Shown piece by piece: positions 15,275 through 24,312 of a DNA stretch of 64,000 bases (the first letter of the stretch is position 1; the number at the start of each line of letters is the position of its first letter). The notes under the pieces are model-generated. The model was given only the letters and a program-made list of their open reading frames with translations, was not told where the DNA came from and ran no database searches. Origin of the DNA: UBA5189 sp040389445 (lineage in GTDB: Bacteria; Chloroflexota; Limnocylindria; Limnocylindrales; CSP1-4). The stretch lies in assembly GCA_040389445.1 (NCBI GenBank), contig JAZJZX010000013.1:124001-188000 (forward strand), written 5' to 3'. Position numbers and translations under genes: made by a program.

Positions 15275-17092
15275 TCAGTCGGCGGGCTCGGCCGTCTTGC
15301 GGGTGGTTCGGCGCTTCGGCGCCGCCTTCTCCGCCGGCGCGGACGGCTCGGCCGACGCCGTGGCCGTGCGGGTCGTCCGGCGCTTCGGAGCCGCATCGGC
15401 CTCGGGCGCCTCGGCGGCAGCGGCCGCGGCGACCGTCACCGGCTTGCGCGTGGCCCGACGCCTGGGTGCCTCCTCCCCGCCTGTCGCCGCCGGGGCCGTG
15501 GCCTCGGGCGCGGCCGTCGGCGCGGCTTCGACGGCCGGCTTCCGCGTGGATCGGCGTTTCGGAGCTGGAGCCTCCGCTGCCGGCGTCACGGCAGCAGCTG
15601 CCTCGGCACCTTCCGGTGCGACCCGGGCCGCGGGCCGCGGCGCCGGACGGCTGCCGAGCTGCGCGCGAAGCATCGCCTCGAGTTCCGGCGGCACCTCGCT
15701 CCACGGCTCATCGGCATTCCCGACACGCGCGACGGGGCGGGCCGCCGGCCGGTCGCCGCGGAAGCGGTCGGGCTCCCGGTTGCCGCCGCGCGGGGCAGGT
15801 TGTCCGTAGCGGGACGATCCCCCGGATCCTCCGCTCGGTGCGGATCGGCCGCCGCCGTAGCGTTCGCGGTCGACAGCCGAGGCATAGCCGCTCCGCACGC
15901 CACGACCAGCGCCGCGACCACCCGGGGCGCCACCCCGACCATCGCGCTGGCGCCGTTCGGCGATCAGGTACTCGGGGATCGGCGGCTCGTCCAGATCCTC
16001 ATCGTCGATGATCGGGCCGGACCCTGCCGAAGGTGACGGCATCCCGATCTGGGAATCCCACACGCTCCCGAAGGCATGCGCGGCGCGCCTGGCCGGAGCC
16101 GGGGGCGGGGCGATCAGCTCCTCGGCGTCCTCGTCCCCTGGTTCGGCGTCCGAATCGGCCACGGCCTGGGCAGGCGAACCCTCGTCCGTCGTCACGCCCT
16201 CCTCATGGCCACGCCCACGACCGCGGCCCCGGCCACCCCGGCGACGGCGCCGCCGACGCGGCTCCTCCTCGCCCTCGGGGGCGGGTTCCCCGTCGACGAA
16301 TTCGTCCACGTCCCCATCCGCCTCGATCGAAGTGGGCGGCGGTACGGCCGCCTTCGACAACTTCTCGCCGGGCAGCGCCACAAGCGCCGCACCGCTGGAG
16401 GGGGCAGCCGCCACGGCGCCGGCATCGACGATGACACGGGAGCGGCTCCGCGGGCGAGCGGCAACCATCGGCTCCGCCTCGTCGGACCGCGTCCGCGTGC
16501 GGCCGCGCCCGCGCCCGCGCCCGGTCCCCGTCCCTTCGCTCAGCTTGTCCGGCACTTCCGTCATCGACAGGTCCTCGTCGTCGCTCGCGACCCGACGGCC
16601 GGATCGCGACGAGCCCTTCTCGACCTTCGCGATCTGGGCGATGTCGGTGAACAGGTCGGCGACATCCATGAGATCCGACGACGTGTTGCCGCGGAAGCTC
16701 AGGACCTCGACCCGGACGCCCTGCTCCTGGACGGCGCGAATGGCCGGCGCGAAGTCGCCGTCGCCGGACACCACGATCGCGATGTCCAGGTTCCGGGCCG
16801 TCTTCATCATGTCGACTACGAGTTCGATGTCCAGGTTCGCCTTGACCTTGCCGTCGCCGTACTTGCGGATGTCCTTGCTGACGACCTTGTAGCCGCTTCG
16901 ACGCAGGAAGTCATGGAAGTTCCGCTGGTTCTCGTTGTCCGGATCGAGGCCGGTGTACGCGTACGCGCGAACGAGATCACGGCCGGCCGTGACCGACTTC
17001 AGCAGCGTGACGTAGTCGATGTCCACACCGGCCGCCTTGGCGGCATAAAACACGTTCGCCACGTCAACGAAGACGGCGACATTCTTGCCCAC
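15275..17092 (-). CDS. NYN-domain (LabA/PIN-like) protein with RGG-rich and basic-repeat tail
   Basis: 605 residues. Residues 1-160 form an NYN ribonuclease-like domain: VAVFVDVANVFY, KANLDIELVVDMM and VVSGDGDFAPAI supply the conserved aspartates. Beyond it, the chain is disordered: GRGRGRGRTRTR, a run of arginines with GGRGRGRGRG, RGG-type repeats, and four C-terminal basic units of the form P-K/R-R-R-x-T-R-K/T set in Ala/Pro/Glu linkers. This suggests an RNA-processing enzyme with nucleic-acid-binding tails, or a nucleoid/RNP protein. The GTG at 17092 has AGGAG five bases upstream. It is followed closely by holB. Confidence 0.85.
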   Translation of the reverse strand: MGKNVAVFVDVANVFYAAKAAGVDIDYVTLLKSVTAGRDLVRAYAYTGLDPDNENQRNFHDFLRRSGYKVVSKDIRKYGDGKVKANLDIELVVDMMKTARNLDIAIVVSGDGDFAPAIRAVQEQGVRVEVLSFRGNTSSDLMDVADLFTDIAQIAKVEKGSSRSGRRVASDDEDLSMTEVPDKLSEGTGTGRGRGRGRTRTRSDEAEPMVAARPRSRSRVIVDAGAVAAAPSSGAALVALPGEKLSKAAVPPPTSIEADGDVDEFVDGEPAPEGEEEPRRRRRRRGGRGRGRGRGHEEGVTTDEGSPAQAVADSDAEPGDEDAEELIAPPPAPARRAAHAFGSVWDSQIGMPSPSAGSGPIIDDEDLDEPPIPEYLIAERRQRDGRGGAPGGRGAGRGVRSGYASAVDRERYGGGRSAPSGGSGGSSRYGQPAPRGGNREPDRFRGDRPAARPVARVGNADEPWSEVPPELEAMLRAQLGSRPAPRPAARVAPEGAEAAAAVTPAAEAPAPKRRSTRKPAVEAAPTAAPEATAPAATGGEEAPRRRATRKPVTVAAAAAAEAPEADAAPKRRTTRTATASAEPSAPAEKAAPKRRTTRKTAEPAD

Positions 17093-17147
17093 TGGGTCTC
17101 CTAGTACTGGTGACGTGCCGACCCGCGTACCGGGTGGGGCGTCACGA

Positions 17148-17615
17148 TCATCGGGATCGTCGGTCGCTCGCGCCGGCCGGCGCGAGCGTGCGTCCCATCT
17201 GCGGGCCGAGGTCGATGAAACCGCGTTCCTCCCACCGGGCCCGCTCGGTGGGATCGTCCGGTCGTGCCGCCTCGATGGACGCACAACCCTTGTTTGCGGC
17301 CGACCGGAGGGCCTCCGCGAGGAGGACCCCCGTCACCGCGTCGGCATCGACTCCGGGAGCGATGGCCAGGAGATCGATCGTGCCGACGTACCCGCCGGCT
17401 CGAACGGAGGGACGGATCGCGAGAACCGCGCCGCCCGCAAACTCCCGAAGTCGCTCCGCGATGAGGATGCTCGCATGGGGGAGGTAGACCAGCTGGCGGA
17501 GCATGTCCGCAGCGTCCAGGGCAGTACCGGAGCCACGGCCAACGATCTGGTCCCCGCTGAGCGCGACGAACCGGTCGATGTCGGTGATACGGGCTGCTCG
17601 GACCGTGTATTCCAC
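17148..17615 (-). CDS. GNAT-like N-acetyltransferase
   Basis: 155 residues: EYTVRAARITDIDRFVAL at the start, LDLLAIAPGVDADAVTGVLL where the acetyl-CoA loop should be, and ARWEERGFIDLGPQMGRTL at the end, all in GNAT order. The RxxGxG acetyl-CoA signature is degenerate, so activity is uncertain. GTG at 17615 with GAGGT twelve bases upstream. Divergent from the liv operon. Substrate unknown. Confidence 0.65.
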   Translation of the reverse strand: MEYTVRAARITDIDRFVALSGDQIVGRGSGTALDAADMLRQLVYLPHASILIAERLREFAGGAVLAIRPSVRAGGYVGTIDLLAIAPGVDADAVTGVLLAEALRSAANKGCASIEAARPDDPTERARWEERGFIDLGPQMGRTLAPAGASDRRSR

Positions 17616-17711
17616 GCCGTCGCTGGTACCTCGATTTCGGATGGCGCCGCCTCGATGCCAACCACCCGACCGGGTCGACCGGGGTCGACTGGTGCCACGG
17701 ATCGCAGGAGG

Positions 17712-17732
17712 CGCGAGCGGGGTTCGCTCGCG
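17712..17732. other. Perfect 8-bp hairpin in divergent intergenic region
   Basis: CGCGAGCG and CGCTCGCG flank a five-base loop. It lies before the putative promoter of the liv operon and could be an operator or a structure in the other strand's leader. Confidence 0.45.
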
Positions 17733-17759
17733 GAATCGTCCGGATCGCGGCAACCGGTG

Positions 17760-17787
17760 TTGCAATCGGTGCGCCGAGCCCTATCAT
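17760..17787 (+). promoter_or_regulatory. Putative sigma-70 promoter of the liv operon
   Basis: TTGCAA (17760-17765) and TATCAT (17782-17787) are separated by 16 bp. TATCAT stands out in GC-rich surroundings. It implies a leader of about 220 bases. Confidence 0.4.
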
Positions 17788-18014
17788 ACGACATCGCTTC
17801 GGCGGCAACCTGCGCGCCGCCCGAACAGGTCAAGCTCCCGCCTTCGCGCACCAGTCCAGCGTCAAGCCTCCACCCTCGCGGGTGCCGTCTCGGACGTGAC
17901 ACGGGACGGGCGCGACCCGGGCGCGAGACCTGCTGTCGGGTCCGGAACGTGGGTCGGCCGACCAGGTGGTCGTTTCGGAAGATGCCGGACGATCCCATTC
18001 GAGGAGGAGAATGC

Positions 18015-19238
18015 ATGAAGCTCACGAAGGTAGGGGCGATCGCAGGTATTGCGGTCATCGCCCTTTCGGCCTGTGGCGGCGGGAACGCAGCCAAGGGCAC
18101 CGTCAAGATCGCGATCGATCTGCCGCTCCAGGGTTCCGAGCTGGCTGCGTCGCAGCCGATCATCAACGGCGTCAAGCTCGCGATCAAGGACGCCGGCGGC
18201 AAGGCCGGCGGCTACACCGTCGAACTCCCGCAGTCGGCGATCTTCGATGACGCGATCAACGGCGCTCACGACCCGCAGACCGGCGCCGCCAACGCGACCA
18301 AGATCGCCGGCGACGACACGATCATCGGCGTGGTCGGACCGCTCAACTCGAGCGTCGGCAAGGCCATGATCCCGATCACCAACGAGGCCGGCGTCCTGCA
18401 GTGCTCGCCGGCGAACACGAACCCGGACCTCACCAAGGGCGATCCGGCCAAGCAGCTTCGCACCAAGGCCAACAACTACATCCGCGTCACGACGACGGAC
18501 GATGTCCAGGGCCCCGCGGCCTCGCAGTACATCTACGACGTTCTGGGCAAGAAGTCGGTCTACATCATCGACGACACCGAGACCTTCGGGAAGGGCGTTG
18601 CCGATGCGTTCGAAGCTGACTTCAAGCAGCGAGGCGGCACCGTCGTCAAGCACGACGCGGCCCCCAAGACCACGCAGGACTACGTCTCGATCATGACGGC
18701 CGCCAAGGGCCTCAACCCCGAGTCGATCTACTTCGGCGGCGTCACTGCCACCGGCGGCGCGCGCATCCTGCTCGCGGCGCAGCAGGTCGGCCTCGGCGAC
18801 ATCCCGTATGTCGGGCCTGACGGGATCAACGACGGCAGCGGCGCCACGAAGGACTCGTTCCTGAACCTGGCCGGCGACGCAGCCAAGAACGCCTACAGCA
18901 CCCTTGCTGGCATCGGCGACTTCCCCGGCAAGGCGGACTTCGACGCCAAGTACCTCAAGGAGTACGGCATCGCAGCCACCGGCTACGCCGGCATGGGCTA
19001 CGCCTGCACCCAGGTTGTCCTCGACGCACTCACCCGGGCTGCCGCCGGCAACCCGGCCGACAACGCGGCGCTCCGTGAGGCGGTCCGCGCAGCGGGCACG
19101 GCCACGGATCGGACCTACAAGACAATCCTTGGCGACATCTCCTTCGACGCCGGCGGCGACACGAGCCAGCGCATCGTGTCCATCTACGCGGTGAAGGATG
19201 CCGACTGGTCGTTCCTGACCCAGGTCGACTACAAGTAA
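18015..19238 (+). CDS. livJ: Branched-chain amino-acid-type ABC substrate-binding lipoprotein
   Basis: 407 residues. Lipobox ALSACGGG at the end of the signal peptide, then a type I periplasmic-binding fold: VKIAIDLPLQG, DDTIIGVVGPLNSSVG (ligand loop), KKSVYIIDDTETFGKG and PESIYFGGVTATGG. Family of LivJ/LivK and related amide/urea binders; the true ligand cannot be read. ATGAAG at 18015 has GGAGGAGAA just upstream; another ATG four bases earlier is out of frame. First gene of the operon, separated from the permeases by a strong hairpin that probably raises its expression over theirs. Confidence 0.93.
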   Translation: MKLTKVGAIAGIAVIALSACGGGNAAKGTVKIAIDLPLQGSELAASQPIINGVKLAIKDAGGKAGGYTVELPQSAIFDDAINGAHDPQTGAANATKIAGDDTIIGVVGPLNSSVGKAMIPITNEAGVLQCSPANTNPDLTKGDPAKQLRTKANNYIRVTTTDDVQGPAASQYIYDVLGKKSVYIIDDTETFGKGVADAFEADFKQRGGTVVKHDAAPKTTQDYVSIMTAAKGLNPESIYFGGVTATGGARILLAAQQVGLGDIPYVGPDGINDGSGATKDSFLNLAGDAAKNAYSTLAGIGDFPGKADFDAKYLKEYGIAATGYAGMGYACTQVVLDALTRAAAGNPADNAALREAVRAAGTATDRTYKTILGDISFDAGGDTSQRIVSIYAVKDADWSFLTQVDYK

Positions 19239-19251
19239 CCCAGTCATAGCG

Positions 19252-19285
19252 GCAGGGCCGGGGATCGCGAGGTCCCCGGCCCTGC
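19252..19285 (+). terminator. Strong intercistronic stem-loop after the binding-protein gene
   Basis: A perfect 13-bp stem (19252-19264 with 19273-19285) closes an eight-base loop. There is no T-tract, so it is more likely a partial terminator or an mRNA-stabilising hairpin than a full stop, as commonly seen between a binding protein and its permeases. Confidence 0.75.
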
Positions 19286-19331
19286 GACATCTCCAACCTG
19301 GTCGTCCCCAAAGCCCTCAGAGGACCACCTC

Positions 19332-20402
19332 GTGACCACGACCGTCACCGTGGGCAGCCCCCCCAGCCTTGCCTCGCGCGCATTGCGGATCACGGGAATC
19401 GCGCTCGCGGCCGTCGCGATCTACACGCTCGTGCTCTGGCAAGCCATCCAGCTGGTATCCGGGCTCACCTCGGACAACGCCCTGTCGATCGCCATCCAGC
19501 AGACCGTCAACGCCCTGTCGATCGGCGCGATCTACGCCCTGATCGCGCTGGGCTACACGATGGTCTACGGGATCATCGAGCTGATCAACTTCGCCCACGG
19601 CGACGTGTTCATGGTGGGCGCCTTCCTCTCGGTCGTCCTGACCGGCGGCATCTTCGGACAGTCCGGCGCGGTCACCAACATCCCGTTCCTCATCCTGCTC
19701 CTGGCGGTGGCCCTCATCTTCGTGATGCCCCTCACCGGGCTCCTGAACGCGACGATCGAGCGGCTGGTCTATCGACCGCTTCGCCACGCACCGCGTCTGG
19801 CCCCCCTGATCACGGCCATCGGCGTGTCGTTCATCCTGCAGAATCTCGCCCTCGTGATCGCCGGGTCCGGCGACCGCAGTGCTCCCCAGATCTTCCCGCT
19901 CGACTGGCAGATCCCGCTCGGCGGGGCCACGGTCTCCCTGCTTTCGATCTTCATCTTCGTCCTGGCCCTCGTCCTGATGCTGGCGCTCCAGTTCTATGTC
20001 ACCCGGACGCGCCTCGGACGGGCCATGCGCGCTACGGCCCAGGACCAGCAGGCCGCCCAGTTGATGGGCGTGGACCTCAACCAGACGATCGCGCTGACCT
20101 TCGTGCTCGGCGGCATGCTCGCCGGCGCGGCCGGGGTCGTCTGGGGCCTCCGCTTCGGGTTCGTCCGTCAGGACCTCGGGTTCAACTCCGGACTCAAGGC
20201 CTTCACCTCCGCCGTGCTCGGCGGCATCGGGAATATCTCGGGTGCGGCGCTCGGCGGGTTCATCATCGGGTTCATCGAGAACTTCGCTTCGTCCCTCGGC
20301 TACTCGCGATGGTCCGAATTCCTCGTCTTCATGATCCTGACCTTCGTCCTCATCTTCCGGCCCACGGGGATCCTCGGCCAGCAGCTGGGGGATCGGGCAT
20401 GA
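19332..20402 (+). CDS. livH: Branched-chain amino-acid-type ABC permease (LivH)
   Basis: 356 residues with about eight to nine membrane helices. Family phrases: LSIGAIYALIALGYTMVYGI, INFAHGDVFMVGAF, LGRAMRATAQDQQAAQLMGV (the ATPase-coupling loop) and FTSAVLGGIGNISGAALGG. An N-terminal extension of about 40 residues adds one helix compared with E. coli LivH. GTG at 19332, AGAGGA upstream. Its TGA overlaps the LivM start (ATGA). Confidence 0.94.
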   Translation: MTTTVTVGSPPSLASRALRITGIALAAVAIYTLVLWQAIQLVSGLTSDNALSIAIQQTVNALSIGAIYALIALGYTMVYGIIELINFAHGDVFMVGAFLSVVLTGGIFGQSGAVTNIPFLILLLAVALIFVMPLTGLLNATIERLVYRPLRHAPRLAPLITAIGVSFILQNLALVIAGSGDRSAPQIFPLDWQIPLGGATVSLLSIFIFVLALVLMLALQFYVTRTRLGRAMRATAQDQQAAQLMGVDLNQTIALTFVLGGMLAGAAGVVWGLRFGFVRQDLGFNSGLKAFTSAVLGGIGNISGAALGGFIIGFIENFASSLGYSRWSEFLVFMILTFVLIFRPTGILGQQLGDRA

Positions 20403-21622
20403 CCGTCATCAGCTCGCGCATTCCGGCGCCGTTCAAGCTTCGCTTCCACCGCTTCACGGCGGCCCATCGATCCAGCTCGATCATCATCGGGATGATCATC
20501 ATCTCGATCCTCGCGGTGATCCTTCCCCAGATTCCACCCCTGAACATCCTCCAGGGCAAGACCGCCTGGTACGACGCCTTCGCCAATGCCGGCGTGTTCA
20601 TGCTCCTCGCCATGGGCCTGAACGTGGTCGTCGGGCTGGCCGGCCTGCTCGACCTCGGCTACGCGGCCTTCTTCGCGATCGGCGCCTACACCTACGCCTT
20701 CAGCAACTCGCCGTTCTCGGGCCTCGACCTGCCGTTCCTGCCGATGCTCGTGGTGGGCGCCGCGGTCGCGGCCGTCTTCGGTATTGCCCTCGGCGCCCCA
20801 ACGCTCCGGCTGCGAGGTGACTACCTCGCGATCATGACCCTCGGGTTCGGTGAAATCGTGCCGATCGTCTTCCTGAATCTCGACAAGTGGACCGAGGGCA
20901 CCAACGGCATCGGCGGGATCTATCGGCCCGAGCCGCTCCCGTTCCTGGGAACCTTCGGCGCAATCACCCCGTTCGCTTACCTGGGTCTGATGCTCGTCAT
21001 CGTCACCATCGCGATGATTCTCCTGTACCGCCTTCAGGATTCGAGAATCGGGCGCGCCTGGGTCGCGATCCGTGAGGATGAACTGGCGGCGGCGGCCAAC
21101 GGGATCAACACCGTCACGACCAAGCTCCTCGCCTTCGCCCTGGGTGCCACGACGTCCGGGTTCGCGGGGGTCTTCAATGCCTCCAAGCTCACCATCGTTT
21201 CGCCGGACCAGTTCCTGTTCACGGTCTCCTTCACGGTCCTGGCCATGGTGATCCTCGGAGGGATGGGCAACATCTGGGGCGTGGCGGCCGGTGCCTTCAT
21301 CGTCTTCATGATCCAGGTCGTCCTGCTGAAGCAGATCAACACGGTCGTCGAGCTGCTCAACATCCCGGCGTTCAGCCTTGGGCCGGTCAACGTCGACCTG
21401 AGTCATATCAACTTCCTCGAGTACCAGTTCCTCCTGTACGGCATCGCCCTCGTGCTGATGATGCTCTACCGGCCGGAAGGGCTCTTCCCGAGCCAGACTC
21501 GACGGCGGGAGCTTCACGAGATCGTCGACGAGCCTGAGGATCCCGGAACGCTCGGCGCCCTGGGCGAAACGCCCGGCGCCGAGGAACTGTTCGGTGAGAG
21601 CCGTGGAGAGGGCACCCGATGA
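20399..21622 (+). CDS. livM: Branched-chain amino-acid-type ABC permease (LivM)
   Basis: 407 residues. Phrases LAMGLNVVVGLAGLLDLGYAAFFAIGAY, TLRLRGDYLAIMTLGFGE, IGRAWVAIREDELAAAANGI (coupling loop) and VILGGMGNIWGVAAGA place it in the LivM family. After the last helix (RPEGLFPSQTRRRELHE) there is an acidic 40-residue tail not needed by the family. Four-base overlap with both neighbours (ATGA). Confidence 0.94.
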   Translation: MTVISSRIPAPFKLRFHRFTAAHRSSSIIIGMIIISILAVILPQIPPLNILQGKTAWYDAFANAGVFMLLAMGLNVVVGLAGLLDLGYAAFFAIGAYTYAFSNSPFSGLDLPFLPMLVVGAAVAAVFGIALGAPTLRLRGDYLAIMTLGFGEIVPIVFLNLDKWTEGTNGIGGIYRPEPLPFLGTFGAITPFAYLGLMLVIVTIAMILLYRLQDSRIGRAWVAIREDELAAAANGINTVTTKLLAFALGATTSGFAGVFNASKLTIVSPDQFLFTVSFTVLAMVILGGMGNIWGVAAGAFIVFMIQVVLLKQINTVVELLNIPAFSLGPVNVDLSHINFLEYQFLLYGIALVLMMLYRPEGLFPSQTRRRELHEIVDEPEDPGTLGALGETPGAEELFGESRGEGTR

Positions 21623-22608
21623 CCGACATCCTGCGCGCCAACGGGATCACCAAGCGCTTCGGCGGCCTCGTCGCGGTGAACGACGTGGAATTCACGATCC
21701 CCGAGGGTTCCATCGTCAGCCTCATCGGCCCGAACGGGGCGGGCAAGACAACCTTCTTCAACATCATCGCCGGGATCTACGACCCGACCGAGGGCAACAT
21801 CGAGTTCCGCGGAAGGCAGGTCATCGCCCACGCGCGTCGCGCATGGCTGGAGCCGGTCCTGTGGCTACTGCCGGCCCTCGTCCTCGGATTCATCACGGCG
21901 CTGATCGGCAACAGCGGCGCCCCCGAGGCGGAGGTCTGGATCGGGATCCTCGTGACCGTCATCAGCCTGCTGGTCGTCCTGGTGGTCAGTGCTTCCAGGC
22001 CGCTCTGGTATGTCGGGTTCCTGACCCGGATCGGCGTGTTCCGGAGCGCCCGGCCGAACGACATGGTGGTGTTCGGGCTGGGCCGCACGTTCCAGAACAT
22101 CCGCCTCTTCCAGAACATGACCGCGATGGACAACATCCTCGTCGGCATGCATACCCGCCTCAAGGCGAGCTGGGTTGACGCGCTGTTCTCGACACCTCGG
22201 AACCGCGCCGAGGAGGTTTCCGCGCGGGTCCGGGCCAACGAGCTCCTGACCCTGGTGGGCCTGCGCGGCCGTGGCGACGAACTGGCCAAGAACCTGCCGT
22301 ACGGAGATCAGCGTCGGCTGGAGATCGGACGCGCCCTCGGCTCCAACCCGTCGCTGCTCCTCCTGGATGAACCGACCGCCGGCATGAACCCCCGCGAGAC
22401 GGCGGACCTGACCAGGCTGATCGGGCGCCTGCGCTCCGAACTCGGCCTCACGGTCCTGCTGATCGAGCACGACATGAAGGTCGTCATGGGTATCAGCGAT
22501 CGCGTCACCGTGCTCGATCACGGCGAGCGAATCGCGGAGGGCACCCCCGACGAGGTGCGCCGCGACCCGAAGGTCATCGAAGCATACCTGGGAGCTCCGG
22601 CAGCATGA
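21619..22608 (+). CDS. livG: LivG-type ABC ATPase with inserted hydrophobic hairpin
   Basis: 329 residues, about 75 longer than usual LivG. Walker A GPNGAGKTT (37-45), Q-loop RTFQN (156-160), signature LPYGDQRRLEIGRAL, Walker B LLLLDEPTAGMNP and the H-loop LIEHDM are intact. Between Walker A and the Q-loop, where LivG normally has about 20 residues, lies an insert (about 70-148) with two hydrophobic segments: PVLWLLPALVLGFITALIG and WIGILVTVISLLVVLVV. This could anchor the ATPase in the membrane or contact the permeases. The reading frame is continuous and codon use unchanged, so a frameshift is unlikely. Confidence 0.92.
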   Translation: MTDILRANGITKRFGGLVAVNDVEFTIPEGSIVSLIGPNGAGKTTFFNIIAGIYDPTEGNIEFRGRQVIAHARRAWLEPVLWLLPALVLGFITALIGNSGAPEAEVWIGILVTVISLLVVLVVSASRPLWYVGFLTRIGVFRSARPNDMVVFGLGRTFQNIRLFQNMTAMDNILVGMHTRLKASWVDALFSTPRNRAEEVSARVRANELLTLVGLRGRGDELAKNLPYGDQRRLEIGRALGSNPSLLLLDEPTAGMNPRETADLTRLIGRLRSELGLTVLLIEHDMKVVMGISDRVTVLDHGERIAEGTPDEVRRDPKVIEAYLGAPAA

Positions 22609-23363
22609 GCGCATCCGTGTCAGCAGCCGACGCCACAAACGGAGCGGCCGACGAGGCGCTCCTCGTCGTCGATCAGATCCACACCTATTACGGCCAGATC
22701 CACGCCCTGCGCGGGATCTCGATCGAGGTCGGCAAGGGCGAGATCGTGACGCTCATCGGCGCGAACGGCGCGGGCAAGACGACCACGCTCAAGACGATCA
22801 GCGGCCTCCTCCATCCTCGCCAGGGTCACGTCCGATTCGAGGGCCAGGACATCTCGAAGGTCGCGGCACACACGCTCGTCCAGATGGGGATCGGGCAGGC
22901 ACCGGAAGGTCGCCGGATCTTCTCGCGCCTGACGGTGCTCGAGAACCTCAAGATGGGCGCGTTCACCCGTCCCCAGGCGGATATCGCGCCGGACATGGAT
23001 CGCGTCATGGACCTGTTCCCACGCCTCCGCGAACGAACCGGCCAGCTCGGCGGCACCCTGTCCGGTGGGGAACAGCAGATGCTGGCCATCGGCCGGGCGC
23101 TCATGTCCCGGCCACGGGTCCTGCTGCTGGACGAGCCGTCGCTCGGCCTTTCGCCGATCCTCGTCCAGCAGGTGTTCGAGACCATCAAGGACATCAACAA
23201 GCAGGGCACCTCGATCCTGCTGGTCGAACAGAACGCCCTCCAGGCCCTCACCATCGCCGACCGGGGCTATGTGCTCCAGACCGGCGAGGTGGTCCTGGCC
23301 GGTGTGGCCAACGAGCTGATCACCAACGAGATGGTCCGAAAGGCGTACCTCGGCGAGGACTAG
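22605..23363 (+). CDS. livF: LivF-type ABC ATPase
   Basis: 252 residues. Walker A GANGAGKTTTL, Q-loop near MGIGQAPEGRRIFSRLTV (typical LivF), signature LSGGEQQMLAIGRAL, Walker B LLLDEPSLGLSP, H-loop LLVEQN. An N-terminal stretch of about 18 residues rich in Ala precedes the domain. Overlaps LivG by four bases (ATGA). Last gene of the operon; no clear terminator follows. Confidence 0.95.
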   Translation: MSASVSAADATNGAADEALLVVDQIHTYYGQIHALRGISIEVGKGEIVTLIGANGAGKTTTLKTISGLLHPRQGHVRFEGQDISKVAAHTLVQMGIGQAPEGRRIFSRLTVLENLKMGAFTRPQADIAPDMDRVMDLFPRLRERTGQLGGTLSGGEQQMLAIGRALMSRPRVLLLDEPSLGLSPILVQQVFETIKDINKQGTSILLVEQNALQALTIADRGYVLQTGEVVLAGVANELITNEMVRKAYLGED

Positions 23364-23598
23364 CCGATCGGGACGCCGCATCCGGGGGACGAGCCTCGCG
23401 ATTGCGCCTGTCGTCACGATCGTCCCCTGTGCCCCGGCACCACCGGCCGGCCGGAGACCGATGGCAGGGTCCACCCCGAAGCCACGGGTCGGGCCCACCT
23501 GGGCCAGGGCGCGCGAGGGGGAGGTCATGGTTTCGTACGGACGACATGAGATCTCGACGATCTGGCTCGGTTCGGGACCGCCGTAGCGTCGGCCCTGC

Positions 23599-24312
23599 AT
23601 GAGCTCCCGCGGTTTCGACGTCGCAGTCCGGCCGGTACGAACGGTCCGTTCCCGGCGGCCGATGGCAGTGACCGGGGCGGTGGGAGCCGCCATCGTGGCG
23701 GCGGTCATCGGGAGCCTCGTCTGGCCGGCGAGCGACCTGCGTTTCGGCGACACGAGCTCACGCCAGGTTCCCGGCCTCGCGTTGGCCGTTCCCTCGCCCT
23801 CAAGCGTTGCCTCGTCGGGGCCTGCGCCGATCCGTCCGGCCTGCACGGAGCCGCTCGGCTGGCGCATCGCTTCCGTCGAGACCTGGCCGGGCGGGCTCGC
23901 TCGGGTGTGGCGAGCCACCGAGGTCGATGTGGCAGCAGGTCCGCGCGACCCTTCGATCAACTTCATGCTGGTCGCCGCGCGACGCGTGCGGGCGCTCGGC
24001 TGGTGCGCTCCGGTCGGCGGCCCGAAACAGGCACCCGTCGGTCTGAGCAGTGCCCTGTTCCGGCTGGAAGGAGGGATCGTGACGCCGGTCGAGGTCACGC
24101 TTCTCACGACGGTGGCGTCAGGACCGCTCGGCGAAGTCTGGATCCCGCGTTCGGACGGTCGCTGGACGGAGTCGTGGGCGAGCGGACGCTATGTCATCCG
24201 GATCGCGACGCAGGACGGCACCTGGGTTCGCTGGCTCGGCATCGAGGTGCGGGCGTATGGCGCAAGCGAGACGGACGTACCGCCCAGCGATCAGCGGATG
24301 CCCGGTTCCTGA
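23599..24312 (+). CDS. Membrane-anchored extracytoplasmic protein, unknown
   Basis: 237 residues. One membrane helix near 24-43 after a basic N-terminus, a Pro/Ser-rich linker, then a globular domain with two cysteines (PACTEPLGW, LGWCAPVGG) that may pair, and beta-rich phrases GRYVIRIATQDGTWVRWLGIEV. Not recognised. Its 3' end overlaps the convergent gene by 22 bases. The 235 bases before it hold no clear promoter. Confidence 0.6.
   Translation: MSSRGFDVAVRPVRTVRSRRPMAVTGAVGAAIVAAVIGSLVWPASDLRFGDTSSRQVPGLALAVPSPSSVASSGPAPIRPACTEPLGWRIASVETWPGGLARVWRATEVDVAAGPRDPSINFMLVAARRVRALGWCAPVGGPKQAPVGLSSALFRLEGGIVTPVEVTLLTTVASGPLGEVWIPRSDGRWTESWASGRYVIRIATQDGTWVRWLGIEVRAYGASETDVPPSDQRMPGS

Larger units (their letters stand above)
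17616..18014. other. Divergent intergenic region upstream of the liv operon
   Basis: About 400 bases without a convincing gene. It holds a perfect hairpin (17712-17732) and a promoter-like pair (17760-17787). The remaining stretch up to 18000 would be a long leader for the binding-protein gene; no known riboswitch pattern was recognised. Confidence 0.5.

Noticed and set aside
23364..23598. Rho-independent terminator after the liv operon
   Set aside because: Only an eight-base inverted repeat with a 27-base loop (23385-23427) was found, with no T-tract.
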